Source: Tubulanus polymorphus (Eukaryota > Nemertea > Palaeonemertea > Tubulaniformes > Tubulanidae). Taken from it: a DNA stretch of 64,000 bases. Of this stretch, positions 34,196 to 46,760 are shown piece by piece. The stretch covers positions 2,432,001 to 2,496,000 of the forward strand of contig NC_134035.1 in NCBI RefSeq assembly GCF_964204645.1, read 5' to 3'. Numbering within the stretch: position 1 is the stretch's first letter; each line of letters begins with the position of its first letter. A model generated the notes under the pieces. That model made no database searches. It was not told the DNA's origin and saw only the letters and a list, made by a program, of their open reading frames with translations. A program made the translations under genes and the position numbers.

Positions 34196-37100
34196 ATGGC
34201 TTCCGTTTATCGTAAGTGTGCAAATTTTGCATCAAATAATCGAAATAATAGCCCGTAATTCGCTTGACAGTAAAAATTTATGATGCTTCCATCGAAAATT
34301 CATTTATGTGCATCGTTTAGATTCAAATTTTAAATGCCAACTTATTTCAAAAGGACTTAAATAAGGGTTTTAAACGGTAAATATTTTACTTCCGGGTTCG
34401 AAGCCTGACCCGTAGCTGGCCATATTTCACTTAAAATGAGTAGACGTTATCGGCCATTGTACTCTTTACTTTGTGGGAATACCTGAAAAATTTGTTAGAG
34501 TTGGTTAGAATGGACAGCTGCAAAATGCTGAGGTACCAGGCTAACAGTAACCTATTGCCCTGCTTACCTACAAATGGCAGGCTAATTAGTCAGTTACCTG
34601 TTTGTGGTTTAGTTTCACGATCGGATATTTTCACAAACCACATTGGTATAAGCCCATCCGTCGGAATATGAAAAGCTTACCACCAACAATTAGGTAACTA
34701 ACTAATGGCAGGCAAGACTGCCGCTAGGCCACCTTTCATTCAACTGAGGTGTGTTTGTACAGGCTTGGATCTAACTGCAGTTTAGGTCACCTTTCCACTC
34801 TGTGGCGCTTGTGTTATTAAAGAATAGCGTTGTGGTTAGGATAGATATCATAACCATTAGGGAAACCTAAACTGCAGGCGCTCCACTCGCACGGAAATTT
34901 TTTACTAAGTTCTTTTTGTTTCACATTTATTGTCTATCGATTACGATTTAAGAAATCATTTTTCAGGAATCTCAAGAAATTGTCGTCCGATGTTGAGATT
35001 GGTGACGCGGCGATCTTCGCTGATCAATCAACAATGTCATCGTACTGCCGCGAGCGCCGGGTCCGTAGCGATGCGTCAGATCCTCGACCAAGAACTCGAT
35101 TCGATTCGTGAAGCGGGAACGTGGAAAGCCGAACGCGTCATTACAACTCGACAGGCGGCGCAAATCCAGGTCGCCGGACGCCATGGGAAAATTCTCAACT
35201 TTTGCGCTAATAATTATCTCGGTCTGTCGGTAAGTTAGGTTACAAATTTATCAAATCTACATGTTTTGATTTACTGGACTCAGTTCTTCTGACCTGGAAA
35301 ACTTAGGAAACTCAGAAAACCGACTTGAATCATTTTGAAAATGTACTTGTCTTAATCAAAAGTTGACTCTTAATCACAACTGTGGAATTGGATCCATCCT
35401 TATTACCACCATACAAATTGCGATAGTGGTCGCAAATCAGGGGTTGATGTAGGGTGCGTCTAGACTGTAGTTTTGCCAATTACATTACACTAGATCTTGA
35501 AAACAGCACAATGGAAAAACAGGAGGGTAGGGGGTGCTGCCTCTGAATATCGTGGTCATATTTCTGTGCATTGTGTTAAAGGTTTAAGTTTTGCTGATTT
35601 GTTGATTGAGTTGAAAATGCGGAGTTTATAGCACCGGATCCAGAATTAACTCCTTAATAATTTTAAGATGAAGATAAACTGTGCAATAGGCCATAATCCC
35701 TGACAGAGACCCTAGAAATCCTCCGTGTCATTTCTATCCACAAGCATCCTATTGCCAATAAGGCTGATGTAAGTACTGTATTTTTGTAATGTTTTATCTT
35801 ATCAGAGTCACCCGGAAGTGATCGCGGCCGGACAAAAGGCGTTAGAAACTCACGGAGCTGGTTTAAGTTCAGTTCGTTTCATTTGCGGAACAACGGTAAG
35901 ATTCATAGATGGCGAATAAATCGAAGGTTTTTCTGAATGAATGGGGTAAATTCACTGTCTTTGGGTTGTATGATTTGAGGTCCTGTTTTAAGTGATTGAA
36001 TAAATCGCCATAAAACAGTTGGGGGTATACGGCGTGATTAGACTCTCAGTGCAGAAGTGACCTAATATTGCATTTTTGGACATCAAAGTCACAAGAACAG
36101 AACTAAAAACACGATTGGGCTATATCATCTCTTAAAGATTTTAAGAAAGTTATCATTATTACTATGATTATTGGGTGTGGTTTATAATATATACTGGTAT
36201 ATACGATAAAAATTTCAGGATTTGCACAAAGAGCTGGAAGAAAAGATCGCGAAGTTTCACGGCCGAGAAGCGGCTGTTTTGTATCCGAGTTGCTTCGACG
36301 CGAACGCCGGACTGTTCGAGGTGCTGCTGACGAAAGACGACGCAGTTTTCTCCGATGAATTGAATCACGCTTCGATCATCGACGGAATACGTTTGTGTAA
36401 AGCGCAGAAGAATCGATATTCACATCGCGATATGGCAGGCAAGTGCGAAACGAAAGTCGATTATCTTGTTTGTACTCTGGATTTCAGAGGCCTCTCTACG
36501 ATAATATTGAATTACTAGTTTTGTTTCATTAAGTTGATACTGACAGTAAAAGAGCTGCAGACTTCTTCAGGTTCTAAATATTTTTCAACTGAGAAACGCT
36601 TGATTTGTTAGTTGTGTACAGACATGGCCCCCTTGATTACTGATTAATTTGTACAGACGAAATGTTTGACTGAGAGCAAAGAAAAATGATACGTTGTATA
36701 AGATCAGTATTAGCATAAAGAAAAGAATAAAATTGTTATGAATGTTAGACAAACGTCATCTCCTGTGTAAGATATGCTCTTAATTCGTCAATGTTTCTCC
36801 GTATTGTTTTCAGATCTGGAATCGCAATTAAAAGCATCGAAGGCTCGCATGAAACTGATAGTGACTGATGGTGTGTTCAGTATGGATGGCAATGTAGCTC
36901 CACTTCGGTAATGATAGTTTATCTCAAACTGTGATGTCAATTAAACTTCAGTATTCCGCGCATTTTCCTCTAATACATGTAATTAGGGACTTGTTAGTTG
37001 ACATGAAGGTGGCTGCACGTCCACCAGCTCAGCGCATTTCTGAGTTAAAAGTCTGATATCAAAGTTTCCGTTGCTAATTCGAACTTTCGAGTTGGATCCA

Positions 37101-39134
37101 ACGCGAACCAGAACTCGCCGTATGCACAGCAGCAAAAATATTCAAATACCATGATCTATAGAATAAGCTTTTGTATATCATCATCATCATTATCATCATC
37201 ATCATCACAGCAGTCGGTTTAATTTATTTCATGATATTATACAGAGAGATATGCGATCTGGCCGACAAGTACGACGCAACCGTTTACATCGATGAGTGTC
37301 ACGCGACTGGTTTCCTCGGAAAAACTGGTCGGTAAGTTCAATCTAACTAACGTTAAGTCGGTGAAAGTTTTTAGCTTTAAAGCGTGAAAAAGACGAAGAG
37401 AAGTTCAGCATGTTTGCCGTGGAATAAGAATTTCAATTATCATAGATAATTCGATGATTTATTTACAGCGGAACCGAAGAACATCTCGGAATCGACAACC
37501 GAGTCGATGTGATTAACTCAACACTCGGTAAAGCCCTCGGCGGTGCTGCAGGTTTGTAGATAAAGTATTGTACAGATATAGTCCAAACGATTATATAAAC
37601 TGTAATCAAGTTACTGAAATATCATCCTGAATGAAAAATGGATCCGCAAATGTTTCTTTGAGCAAGTAGTTTATTCAATGAACGACTAGCTCAAGGAAAC
37701 ATTTCGGACTCTAGTTTTCATTCTTAGGAATGTGGAATTTTGTATCGTTATCAAAACACTGGCAGAGTATTTCATCGATGGTTATGTGTGTGACTGTTTT
37801 CAGGAGGTTATACAACGGGTCCTGCTCAGTTGATCGATCTGTTGCGTCAGCGTTCGCGGCCGTACCTGTTTTCCAATACGCTGCCACCGCCGGTCGTCGG
37901 CTGCGCGATTCGCGTGTTCGATCTGCTCATGGATAGTACCGAGTTCTCGTCGAAGGTCGCCGCGAATACTCATCGTTTTAGGGACCGAATGACCGACGCC
38001 GGGTTCACGTTGTCCGTAAGTATAACCACACGATCAATATATATCATCAGGTTAATTGTCACATTGCAGGGTGGCCACAAACCTAGAAAACTCTGACAAA
38101 TTTTACCAAAAACCTGGAAAACTCATTGACCACAAGTTTATCAATACATGATTCAATGAAAAACATATTGTACATCTCAGAATTTGAAAATCTGTTTTAC
38201 CAGCCTAAACTTGAGTCTACTGCATCATACCATTTGTCAAATTGTTGTTACGGTAATTCTCTGGAGCAAAAGATCATTTGATGCCACTTAATCCTTAGAT
38301 GCTTATTAGATGTTTTAAAAAATACATGTACCTTTGATAATGTAAATTCTAAATTATCGTTGCTTGTTTTTTTTCACAGGGAGACTACGACCATCCTATC
38401 TGTCCAGTAATGCTAGGCGACGCCAGACTCGCTTCGACATTTGCAGACGAAATGTTGAGTAAGTTCTATTCTATTCGTTTAATCAAACTGAAGTATTTTT
38501 TCCTCCGAAGACCACGATAAAATTGCGATTACGTTACTTTTGCAGGTGAAGGCATTTACGTGATCGGATTCAGTTTTCCAGTCGTTCCCAAAGGTAGACA
38601 AATTTTAACTTATATATCACTGTTTAACCATTGTTCTTGAGTCTAAAATAATTAGATTTTCCGTGTATGTGTTAACTCAGAAATGAACTGATTGCAAGAA
38701 GGCTTCAGCACAGATATAAAAAACGAGGGCGGGCAGTGCCCTGTCTCAAAAGGGTGTAATGTACAATTTTGTAAAAGATACTTCTCTCAACGACTATGTT
38801 ATCTTTGAGTCGCATTTGCTTTTGGAAAAATTGCAAAAGTGAAACGCGTAAACTAAACGAATGCAAATCATAAACATTCTTAAGAAAGATTTAATAACAG
38901 GTTGCTCCTATGTTTGTAATTGATATATTAATATTGAGCTGTGTGTCGCTTTTCTAAACCATAGTTATCGTACAAAAACTCGAAAACCCATTCGACATTC
39001 TCGGAAGCCAGAGTTGTCTAAAGTTGTCAAAGACCTCCGACTTACGCTTCGTAACAATGACTTTTTTATCACCCCTCATTGAGAGATTCGACCGTATAAT
39101 GTAGTGGTAGTAGTAGTGGAGGTAGTAGTAGTAA

Positions 39135-39188
<54 letters not shown>

Positions 39189-39353
39189 CCAAATAGAAAT
39201 ATCTATTCTGATTTTTTTTTCGTTTTATTTTCTCATTGCGCAGGTAAAGCGCGTATCCGCGTGCAGATTTCCGCCTCGCACAGTTTCGATGAAATCGATC
39301 GTTGCGTCGACGCTTTCATTCGCATCGGTAAAAAACTGAAAGTCGTCGCGTGA
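34196..39353 (+). CDS. GCAT: Glycine C-acetyltransferase (2-amino-3-ketobutyrate CoA ligase), mitochondrial, 433 aa
   Basis: Exons: 34196-34211, 34967-35229, 35806-35895, 36219-36438, 36814-36907, 37245-37331, 37469-37551, 37804-38015, 38380-38458, 38546-38593, 39244-39353 (TGA). The enzyme is PLP-dependent and converts 2-amino-3-ketobutyrate plus CoA to glycine and acetyl-CoA, the second step of threonine breakdown after threonine dehydrogenase. Key residues: [10 protein letters not shown] (Asp244, His247 near the PLP) and the Schiff-base lysine Lys278 in [10 protein letters not shown]. The N-terminus is rich in Arg/Ser and lacks acidic residues for about 40 positions, as expected for a matrix-targeting signal. 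I chose the first ATG (AACAACATGG, good context) because its short exon ends in GTAAGT and joins exon 2 in frame; a second in-frame Met in exon 2 (34990) would give 420 aa, also close to the family size. Intron 4 starts with GC. A possible poly(A) signal AATAAA is at 40332. Confidence 0.95.
34775..34877. repeat. Small fold-back in GCAT intron 1
   Basis: CTGCAGTTTAGGT (34775-34787) is inverted as ACCTAAACTGCAG (34865-34877). Confidence 0.8.
39102..39189. repeat. (GTA)n microsatellite in last GCAT intron
   Basis: About 25 GTA/AGT triplets with two interruptions, 52 nt before the last exon (39244). Confidence 0.95.
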
Positions 39354-39550
39354 GAAGAGTCCGTTCGACGTTAGCAGACATTCGCGAAACATTCCCGTCG
39401 TCGTCGACAGTATTACGCCGGGCGCACGCGGCTGTCGGATAAACTTGTTCCCAACTGAAAAACCGCAGTCAATTCCGCAAAAAACAATAGTAATTTATAT
39501 TTTTCAATCCGTAAGATCACGATATCGGTGATAAAAAATGATAGTAAAAA

Positions 39551-39723
39551 TCCTGCAATTGTTGAAAGACTCAAAAGTTTATTTGAAACACTAGAAATAT
39601 TTCGGGTAGTTGCTACCACCCTTCTTCAGTCTAAAAGATTTTAGATTTTAGAAGGGTGGTAAGAACCACCAAAATATTTCTAGTATTTAAAAAAACTTTT
39701 TAGTCTTTCAGCAATTTTTGGAT
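39551..39723. mobile_element. Fold-back MITE about 200 bp past the GCAT stop codon
   Basis: Arms 39551-39633 and 39640-39723 are inverted (AATATTTCTAGT, CTTTTxAGTCTTTCA). It lies in or just beyond the 3'UTR. The left arm contains TTTC-hairpin-T-TCTTCAG (39600-39629). Confidence 0.85.
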
Positions 39724-42009
39724 TTTACATTTTTCAATGTCTTTCTTGCTTCGGGTATTTTTCGAAACGAGTGAAAAACGTTTAGTTTTTGTTTCGCGTT
39801 TCTCGACGTCTGTGTGCGTCCGGCTTTTAGAATATTCATCGATTCGTTGAGAGCAGCTTTTACGTTCAATCTTATTACGATTTGAAGTGTCCAAAAATAA
39901 CTGGTGGCAAAATGCTGATCATCGTTTTTGAGATGAACGCATTGTTGTTTCTACTTACGAATTGTACACAAGCTGCTTTCAACGTTTCGTGAAGATTTTT
40001 TAAAAAGAATTTTAGATCTGATTTGCTGTGAAGGATAGAGGGTAAACAATCGCAATTTGTCAGTATTATGGCGCGCTTAAGTCAAACGTTTAATCAAATA
40101 CGTTAATGATATCATATCGAATTTATTGACAACATGAATATCTATGTTACTTGAAGAGGTGGAATCGATAAAATAGTCGAGGCCATCTTTGCGGTTTGAA
40201 CAAGTAACATACAGTGGAACCTCATTAATAGTAACTTCAATGGAACCACGAATCTATGCGTTATGACCAGCGTGAAATTATTAGTTGTTAAGTTTTCGCA
40301 TTTTGGATGAAATCCTAGGTTTGTTACATTCAATAAATTATAATAACGAGGTTAACTGTAGTTAGTTTTGATAACATGCGGCCGCAAAACTTCGAAACGG
40401 GAATTCATGCATTGAATTTGGATGAAAATCGACTTAAGCGCTCTTGTGTAGATTACTATTAGGTTTGAAATTAAAAATGTGTATTTTGAGGTTTGTTTTG
40501 TTAATCGATGCGTATGAGATATATTTTACACTAATTAGTGGCAGTAGGGAACACTTTGTGTATATGGCTTAGAATGATTGCGGTTTTGGGGTGTTTTTTT
40601 TTTCGAATGAAATGATGCAAATACTGCTGCTGATGTTATGTCAGTTATACGGGTGTTCATGTGTAGTGCTCGCAATGCTCACAATATTAATGATAACGGT
40701 ATTGAACATTGGTGGTCGCCACTTCAAACGCTTCGTCCTAAAAATTGGCTGCCATTTAAACGTACATATCACCGACCTCTGTATAAACTCGGTCTGAGAT
40801 GAGATCCCAATGAGAAGTTACTATCTACCTAGAGTTGTAACTACTTATGACGAGAACATATGATGTATTTTCTGCTCCCATGCAAGCCCCATTCAAGCCC
40901 TCGATTTGTGGGTACCACCGAAATCTGCTTACAATCAAATTTTTTTTAAAGAATTTTCACTGCGCAGTACGCGTGTAGTCGTGTAGTTTATCTGACGCGA
41001 AATACCCATACATTATCGTCTTCTATTCCGAAGATTGTGGATAATGATCTGATATCGTTTCTCTGGCCTTTCCCTTGTTGAATTGATCGCCGCTAACACT
41101 CGTTACTCGGGCGTGGCCATTGGGGTTTTTTAGCGTGCGTTTTACTAAGATTATACATGTATGTATATGCCAGCCATGGATCTGACACTTTACACCGACT
41201 ACGATTGAAATGATTTCGCAATTGACAAGAATATTGATCTGATATCTTTTTTCTAGAAATATTGTTTCGTTTACTTTATCGTATGTTATTTATTTACGAG
41301 GAAGATGTTGATCTTATTTGGAAGAAAGTACATAGATATTTTTTTTTTGAGAAATGAGTGAGAAATACTTAAGTGATACACACCAAGGTATGTCCACAGT
41401 CATAGATGGATGGACAATTACTTTTCGATCGGCAAAATATAAATGAGAAATTGAATATACCTGTCAACTTAGTGGAGCCGTAAATGTTTGACAGCATTAA
41501 CGCTTCGATATACGGTTTGAGAATCGGGGAACTTGGAAGTTCTATGAAAATTTGGACCAAAAATCGGTTTTCCTAGTCGTCCGGTGAAATGCAGGAAGAT
41601 TGATCAATATCGTAAGTTTAGGTGAATAGATTAGAAAATAGCTCGCGTCCATGAAATGTTGCGGTGTATTTTCTATTCTTTTTTTTTTGTTAGAATATCT
41701 CTGCAAACAATTCTCCATATTTTTCAAGTCAACTTCTATAATGACGGTCCACACGTTTTTTACTTTCATCTGTTCAGAAAATATCTCTTATTGAATATCA
41801 GTGTTACAAACAATTCCATTCGAATAAAAAAGCGCATTTATGAAACAAATACTTTAATTGTTGTCGTTTTTAGAAGTTCTGTTTTATGTCGCCCCGGATT
41901 ATTAGAGATGTCCTCGATTTCATTCGGCACAGTTCTAGAAAATATACGTGTACATACGTTATGTACCGAACCGTTCCATGAGAAAGAAATTACGCAGCTC
42001 ACTGCGGTT
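39724..42009. other. Noncoding stretch between GCAT and the LINE tail
   Basis: AATAAA at 40332 could end GCAT transcripts. No gene recognised; ORFs are short and AT-biased. Confidence 0.5.
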
Positions 42010-42011
42010 AA

Positions 42012-42053
<42 letters not shown>

Positions 42054-42500
42054 CATTAATGTATTTATAGTGCCTGTATCCACAAAAAATGTGATCAAAG
42101 ACACTTTTGTACCAGTCATGAAAACAGATCCGTTTTCAGACGTCGTCTGAAAATCGCTAAGCTGTCAGATGCTCTAATAGAAATAGGGAGCTTATTACAC
42201 ATACGTGGAGCAGCACATGAAAAAGAGCGATCTCCAAACGAGGTCAGCCTGCTTCTAGGTCGGGACAAAAGGAGTTCTCCAGAAGATCTTAATGAACGAC
42301 TTGGTGTATAAAGTTGAACTAGTTGTTGTGGGTTGATTTTTCTATCGACACGAACCGATGAAGCAGATGACGCTGATACTGGAGGTGAGATATACCCTTC
42401 CATCAGTCGCTTGGTGGTACAAAATGGAGGATTATTCGAATTAACCGACACTGAAATTTCCAATGATGTACTTCCAATTCGAACAAAAAACGTGAAGTAA
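42010..42500 (-). mobile_element. CR1/L2-like non-LTR retrotransposon, 3' end
   Basis: On the - strand an ORF ending at 42116 contains LYTPSRSLRSSGELLLSRPR, then GDRSFSCAAPRMCNKLP and FRRRLKTDLF, the pattern seen at the C-terminus of CR1/L2/Jockey-type reverse transcriptase ORFs. It is followed by a short 3' tail and an (AAT)n run at 42010-42053, typical of LINEs that end in microsatellites. The upstream part of the ORF is missing, so the copy is 5'-truncated and not active. Confidence 0.75.
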
Positions 42501-42514
42501 ATTCGACCGCCGAT

Positions 42515-42670
42515 CACACAACTATATCTGTACTTCGATTTCCGATTTCAAAATCAAACTCCTCTGTTTTTTCCCGGCAGGTGTAGGGTTGTATAAGGGA
42601 CACTAAATCAACACGAATCAAACGAAATCGCCCAATTCGGGGTCAATCCCTATTTTAAGAAGAAAAAAAA
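42515..42670 (-). mobile_element. SINE body, headless copy
   Basis: Reverse orientation: CACAACTATATCTGTACTTC, CCCGGCAGGTGTAGGGTT, GGGGTCAATCCCTATTTTAA. Confidence 0.78.
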
Positions 42671-44361
42671 TTAACTTCCATAAAACATTGCTACCATAAG
42701 ACCTATGACACGTGACCGGATCTTGTCTTCCGGAAGGACCATTAGGTCCAATCACTGGAAGGTTAATGACGTCATACGGAGGAGGCAGTTTTGTATCATG
42801 AATGGTCTATCATAATTAGAAGCTATTCTAGACTAATCAATAGTTACCGGACTTGGTCACGGAGTTTACAGACAACGACGCTTCGTTTCGAATCAGCGTT
42901 TAATGATGAACGTCTGGAGTCTTGTTTTTCGACATTAAAGACCCTACTGCCGGAGACCCGTCGTGCGAGTCGTCTGTCTGTCTTCTAAGTAGAAGAAAAT
43001 ATCAATGCAAGGGTTGGTTAATGAGGACGCCGAGGGAGTTCCTCATACCGCAATTGATTTTGACGAGTTCAGTCTCTAAATAATTCTGATTAACCTTTTC
43101 CAATGAAAACTCGTATTCCTCGCATTAAAGTTCTATTGTTTTTGTTGCGTCTGATCCGTGTTTTCCGTTTTGCCGAAGGTTGTTGCCGTTCTCACTATAT
43201 CTACTTCGATTTGTGACGGTCTAAATCGTGGATGTAAACGTATATGCCGTAATCGCATCTATATTTTTAATCAAAAGCGTATAATCAATTGAAACGTATA
43301 TGCGCTAATATTGAACTAATAGATTTTCATATCGACAACACCTAAAATTATCGACTCTAAGAACAGCACCTCCAGCCATGGAGCTAACACACACATACTC
43401 ACTCCTTCGATGGCATTTAAGTTCATTCAAATTACAACACATTGCCTCTGATGTCTATCTAGTCATCTATTCTCACAAAGTGTGTTTATTTTTGTTGCGT
43501 TCCCGCGCACCTGTGAGTTCAAAAGGTGATTTAGAAAATTCGCGAAATCCGAGCCTCTATCTCGTAGAAAATTACCAGAAAATTATCTCGTAGAAAATTA
43601 ACTATATATATATCCATTAATCTTCATTAATCTTTTTCCTGCTCGGAGAGCTCTGTTCGACCATCATTATCAATGCAAATAGACCTAGCTTCGGAACCGA
43701 GATCGACTTAAACACCGGCTTCCCGAGTCGCGTGACGTAAATGGAATGAGAAAATGATTACAGCTTACATCAGCATCATCTCCCGTCGGAATATTTCTTT
43801 ATAGACAATTATCATTTCAATTGAAATTGAAGTTTCGTTTGAAATCGTATTGACGAGATTCTGTACGAGTATCGGAGCGATGGATATAGATTAGGAAAAA
43901 TATATATTTTCAACCTTTTTCGGATACATTCATTACCAACGTTATCAATATGTACACGTTTTCTATTTATTATGCTTGACATTTTGATCTTGTCTGAAAA
44001 ATAATTTCATACGAATTCAATATAAACTTTGAGCAAGTCATTGAGTTTCAATCAGTGTTATAGTTGCGCCTCCATAGGCGCTATTTTTTACATCGATAGT
44101 GAAAAGATGGCTTGTTTAATAGCAAGAGGTTGAAACAATGATAGGAGCACAACTTATGAGGGCTAGTGTTCAGGCGAAGCGAGGGCTACGGACGCGCAGC
44201 CAAAACAGAGCAATTTCAAGGCACTTGAGCGACATTTAAGCGGAATATTTAAAAAAAATCCAGAAGTATGCTAGAATTGTTTTTGAACGGGTACGAGAAA
44301 ATGGGTTTTTTATGTGCTCCCGTCACGGATCCGCTGCTTCTCTATGAAGAGTCAATTATCA
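42671..44361. other. Noncoding stretch downstream of GPR19
   Basis: Presumably contains the GPR19 3'UTR (it is transcribed leftward). No gene or named repeat recognised. Confidence 0.45.
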
Positions 44362-45558
44362 TTATAGATAAGTCGTTGGAAGGTTAGACGTGGCTAAAGG
44401 CCAGGCGGTACGGCTCGCTAGCAAGCCCCGTTCCACAGTCTGCACCGTCTCCGGCGGCAAGAACGTACTATCGATGTCCGGTACGACTATACCGACGTGA
44501 TTCTTCTTGCCGAGCGCCGACGTCGAGGTGATGGCGTACGCGTTGCTTCGGTAGCATTTCATCGGGCTCATACAGAACACTTCGCGACAACCTCGCCGAA
44601 AGTTCGAGTTGTACAACACGTAGACGAGCGGTTTGGCGACGCCGCCGCTGAGCACCATCCACCAGACGGCTACGTAAACGGTCGGATCGACGCTCGTCCG
44701 TCGTCGAGTCGGCGCGAACGTGTGCCACAGTTGTAACATATAGAACGGCCCGAGCAACGTGACGATAGCGATGTTCATGATCAAGATCATCTTGATCATT
44801 TTTACTTTCGCGCGCGGTATCGAGTTGGTCGTTCGTTGGACTGTCCGGCCGCCGACGCCCATCGACCAAATGTAATTGAAAACCCGAGTGTATCCGAACA
44901 ACAATATGACGATCGGTAGGACGTATTCGACTAGGACAATGATGACGGTATAAAACATTCCGGCTAAATCTGGCGCGATGTACGTGACGCAAATATATCG
45001 GGCTTCGTCACCGGCAGCGGTGGCGGTGACGGGGACCACTTTGAAGAAATAAAGCGTCGGGCAGGATACGACTATCGTCAGAAACCAACTGAAAATGATC
45101 ATCTTTTTGGCGCGGCCGCGAGTAACTTTGAAACAGAGTGGGTAGAGTATCGAATAGAAACGATCGACGCAAATCGAAACGAGAATCGTCATCGTGGAAG
45201 CCGGTCCGGCGAACTGCGCGAATCGCATCGCTTTACACACGACCGAGCCGAATATCCACGCGCGGCGCACCAGTTGCCCGATCAGAAACGGCGCACACGC
45301 CGTCACCAGAACGATATCGGCACACGCCAACGATACGACGAAATAGTTGGTGGTCGACTGCAGACGACGGCTGCGATAGATCACCACGCAGACGAGACCG
45401 TTTCCCAGCAGCGCCGCTGCCCACAGTAAACACAAAACGCATATCTCGACTACGATTTGTACGAATGGCCGTTCTTTTAGCAGAATCGGTACAGGATTTC
45501 CATCCATCGGCGCAATAACGCTAGTAATATTCCCTGTAAATATAGTCGAAACCTCCAT
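44362..45558 (-). CDS. GPR19: Orphan rhodopsin-family GPCR, GPR19 orthologue (398 aa, single exon)
   Basis: A complete seven-helix receptor in one exon. TM1 has GN (52-53), TM2 LACAD (77-81), the extracellular cysteines are Cys108 and Cys190, TM3 ends in DRF (132-134) instead of DRY, and TM7 carries KPLVY (309-313) in place of NPxxY. Helix 6 lacks the usual CWxP (LLGPF at 268-272). The assignment rests on features typical of GPR19: SLACAD, DGRTV-like GGRTV with PRAKVK in loop 3, FRRGCREVFCMSPMKCYRSN after TM7, and a conserved C-terminal AWPLATSN. The ligand of GPR19 is not firmly established; signalling at the plasma membrane is inferred from the family. One N-glycosylation sequon (NIT, residue 10) lies in the N-terminus. 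The CDS is much GC-richer than its surroundings. Upstream regulatory elements were not recognised. Confidence 0.93.
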   Translation of the reverse strand: MEVSTIFTGNITSVIAPMDGNPVPILLKERPFVQIVVEICVLCLLWAAALLGNGLVCVVIYRSRRLQSTTNYFVVSLACADIVLVTACAPFLIGQLVRRAWIFGSVVCKAMRFAQFAGPASTMTILVSICVDRFYSILYPLCFKVTRGRAKKMIIFSWFLTIVVSCPTLYFFKVVPVTATAAGDEARYICVTYIAPDLAGMFYTVIIVLVEYVLPIVILLFGYTRVFNYIWSMGVGGRTVQRTTNSIPRAKVKMIKMILIMNIAIVTLLGPFYMLQLWHTFAPTRRRTSVDPTVYVAVWWMVLSGGVAKPLVYVLYNSNFRRGCREVFCMSPMKCYRSNAYAITSTSALGKKNHVGIVVPDIDSTFLPPETVQTVERGLLASRTAWPLATSNLPTTYL

Positions 45559-46760
45559 TATTCGTATACGCTTTTTCTATAACAGGCGGCGATCTCTTCT
45601 CGCGATTATGATAGATGTCTCCATGCCGCACGTCATCCGCCGTTGTCCACGGATCCGTCGTCAAACGCCGGTATAAACTTAAACAGCACTCACGGGCGTG
45701 TCTCTACTTTCGCTGTAAAAAGGATTCATAAATTAGATTTGAATGTAGAAATATCGTCGACGCTGCTTCAAGAAACCTAACAGAGTATCGGTAGAAAAAG
45801 GTCTTTGCAAGACACTCCCTTTAGAGAGCATGTATGCGCGAATCTAACCACCTCATCGGTGAGATGGATGAAGTCGTTGGAGTCTATTTGCGTCAATGGC
45901 TATTGAGGATTCACACCTTGTTAGTGCCTAATTATGCGTATAGTTTATGGCACGAAATGAAAGTTGCAGTCGCTTAGATAACTCTATGAATTGGTCAGAG
46001 GTTTCGTGGAGGACATATCACGGTTATTGGGTGCGACGTTTCATTTTTATGTGACAATTCTTTCGTCCAAAATAAGCATGGGAAGGATTTTAGAATAGTT
46101 TTTCCAATTTAGTAAAAGAAAATGATTATCTGGATAACTATATATGAATTGGTAGGTGTTTTAGAATTGGTTGGGCTTTCGCAATTTCTGGCAATTTGAA
46201 ATCATTTTTTTTTTGCAAATCAATTACCAACTGATTCCGGAAGTGGTACTTTGTTCGAATTAGAACGAATACGTGGTTGGAAATAAACGCGTTCTCTCGC
46301 CACGATCTATTTCGCGAAACGCAGTTTGATACTCCGCCTAATTGGTTAATTGATTTATGGGCATGCTTTCGAGATCGTTCGCGTTTCGAATTCGCGACTC
46401 TCCAAAAATAGCGCGGGTCGTCGATCAGGCGTCAGACGATGTGTCGTAAATCGATACGCGCTCGCCTTAGATCGAGAAAAATGGCGTCCTAAATCATAAT
46501 TCTCCGAAGCTACGGCACGAAATAACGTCCTTCTCGCTTGTTTCGTGCGACCGCCGAACACTTTTTCGATTGGTGTTTCGACTTGCTATAGTCAATCAGT
46601 GATACACAGCGGGTCAAAATCGCCGCCATTTTCATTTCATGGCGATACAATTACAACTTTTTCATCGCTAGGTGGCGTTGTGGGTTTGTTTCAGTAAAAC
46701 CCAACGGTCAACTTAGCTAAATTCATTAAGACCGGCTTAGATGTATATAGATCCCTCCAA
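45559..46760. other. Upstream flank of GPR19
   Basis: No obvious TATA box near the CDS; a GC-richer patch with CpGs at about 46355-46560 has no protein I recognise. Confidence 0.4.

Noticed and set aside
44468-44992. 174-residue - strand ORF, Arg-rich
   Set aside because: Out-of-frame shadow of the GPR19 CDS.
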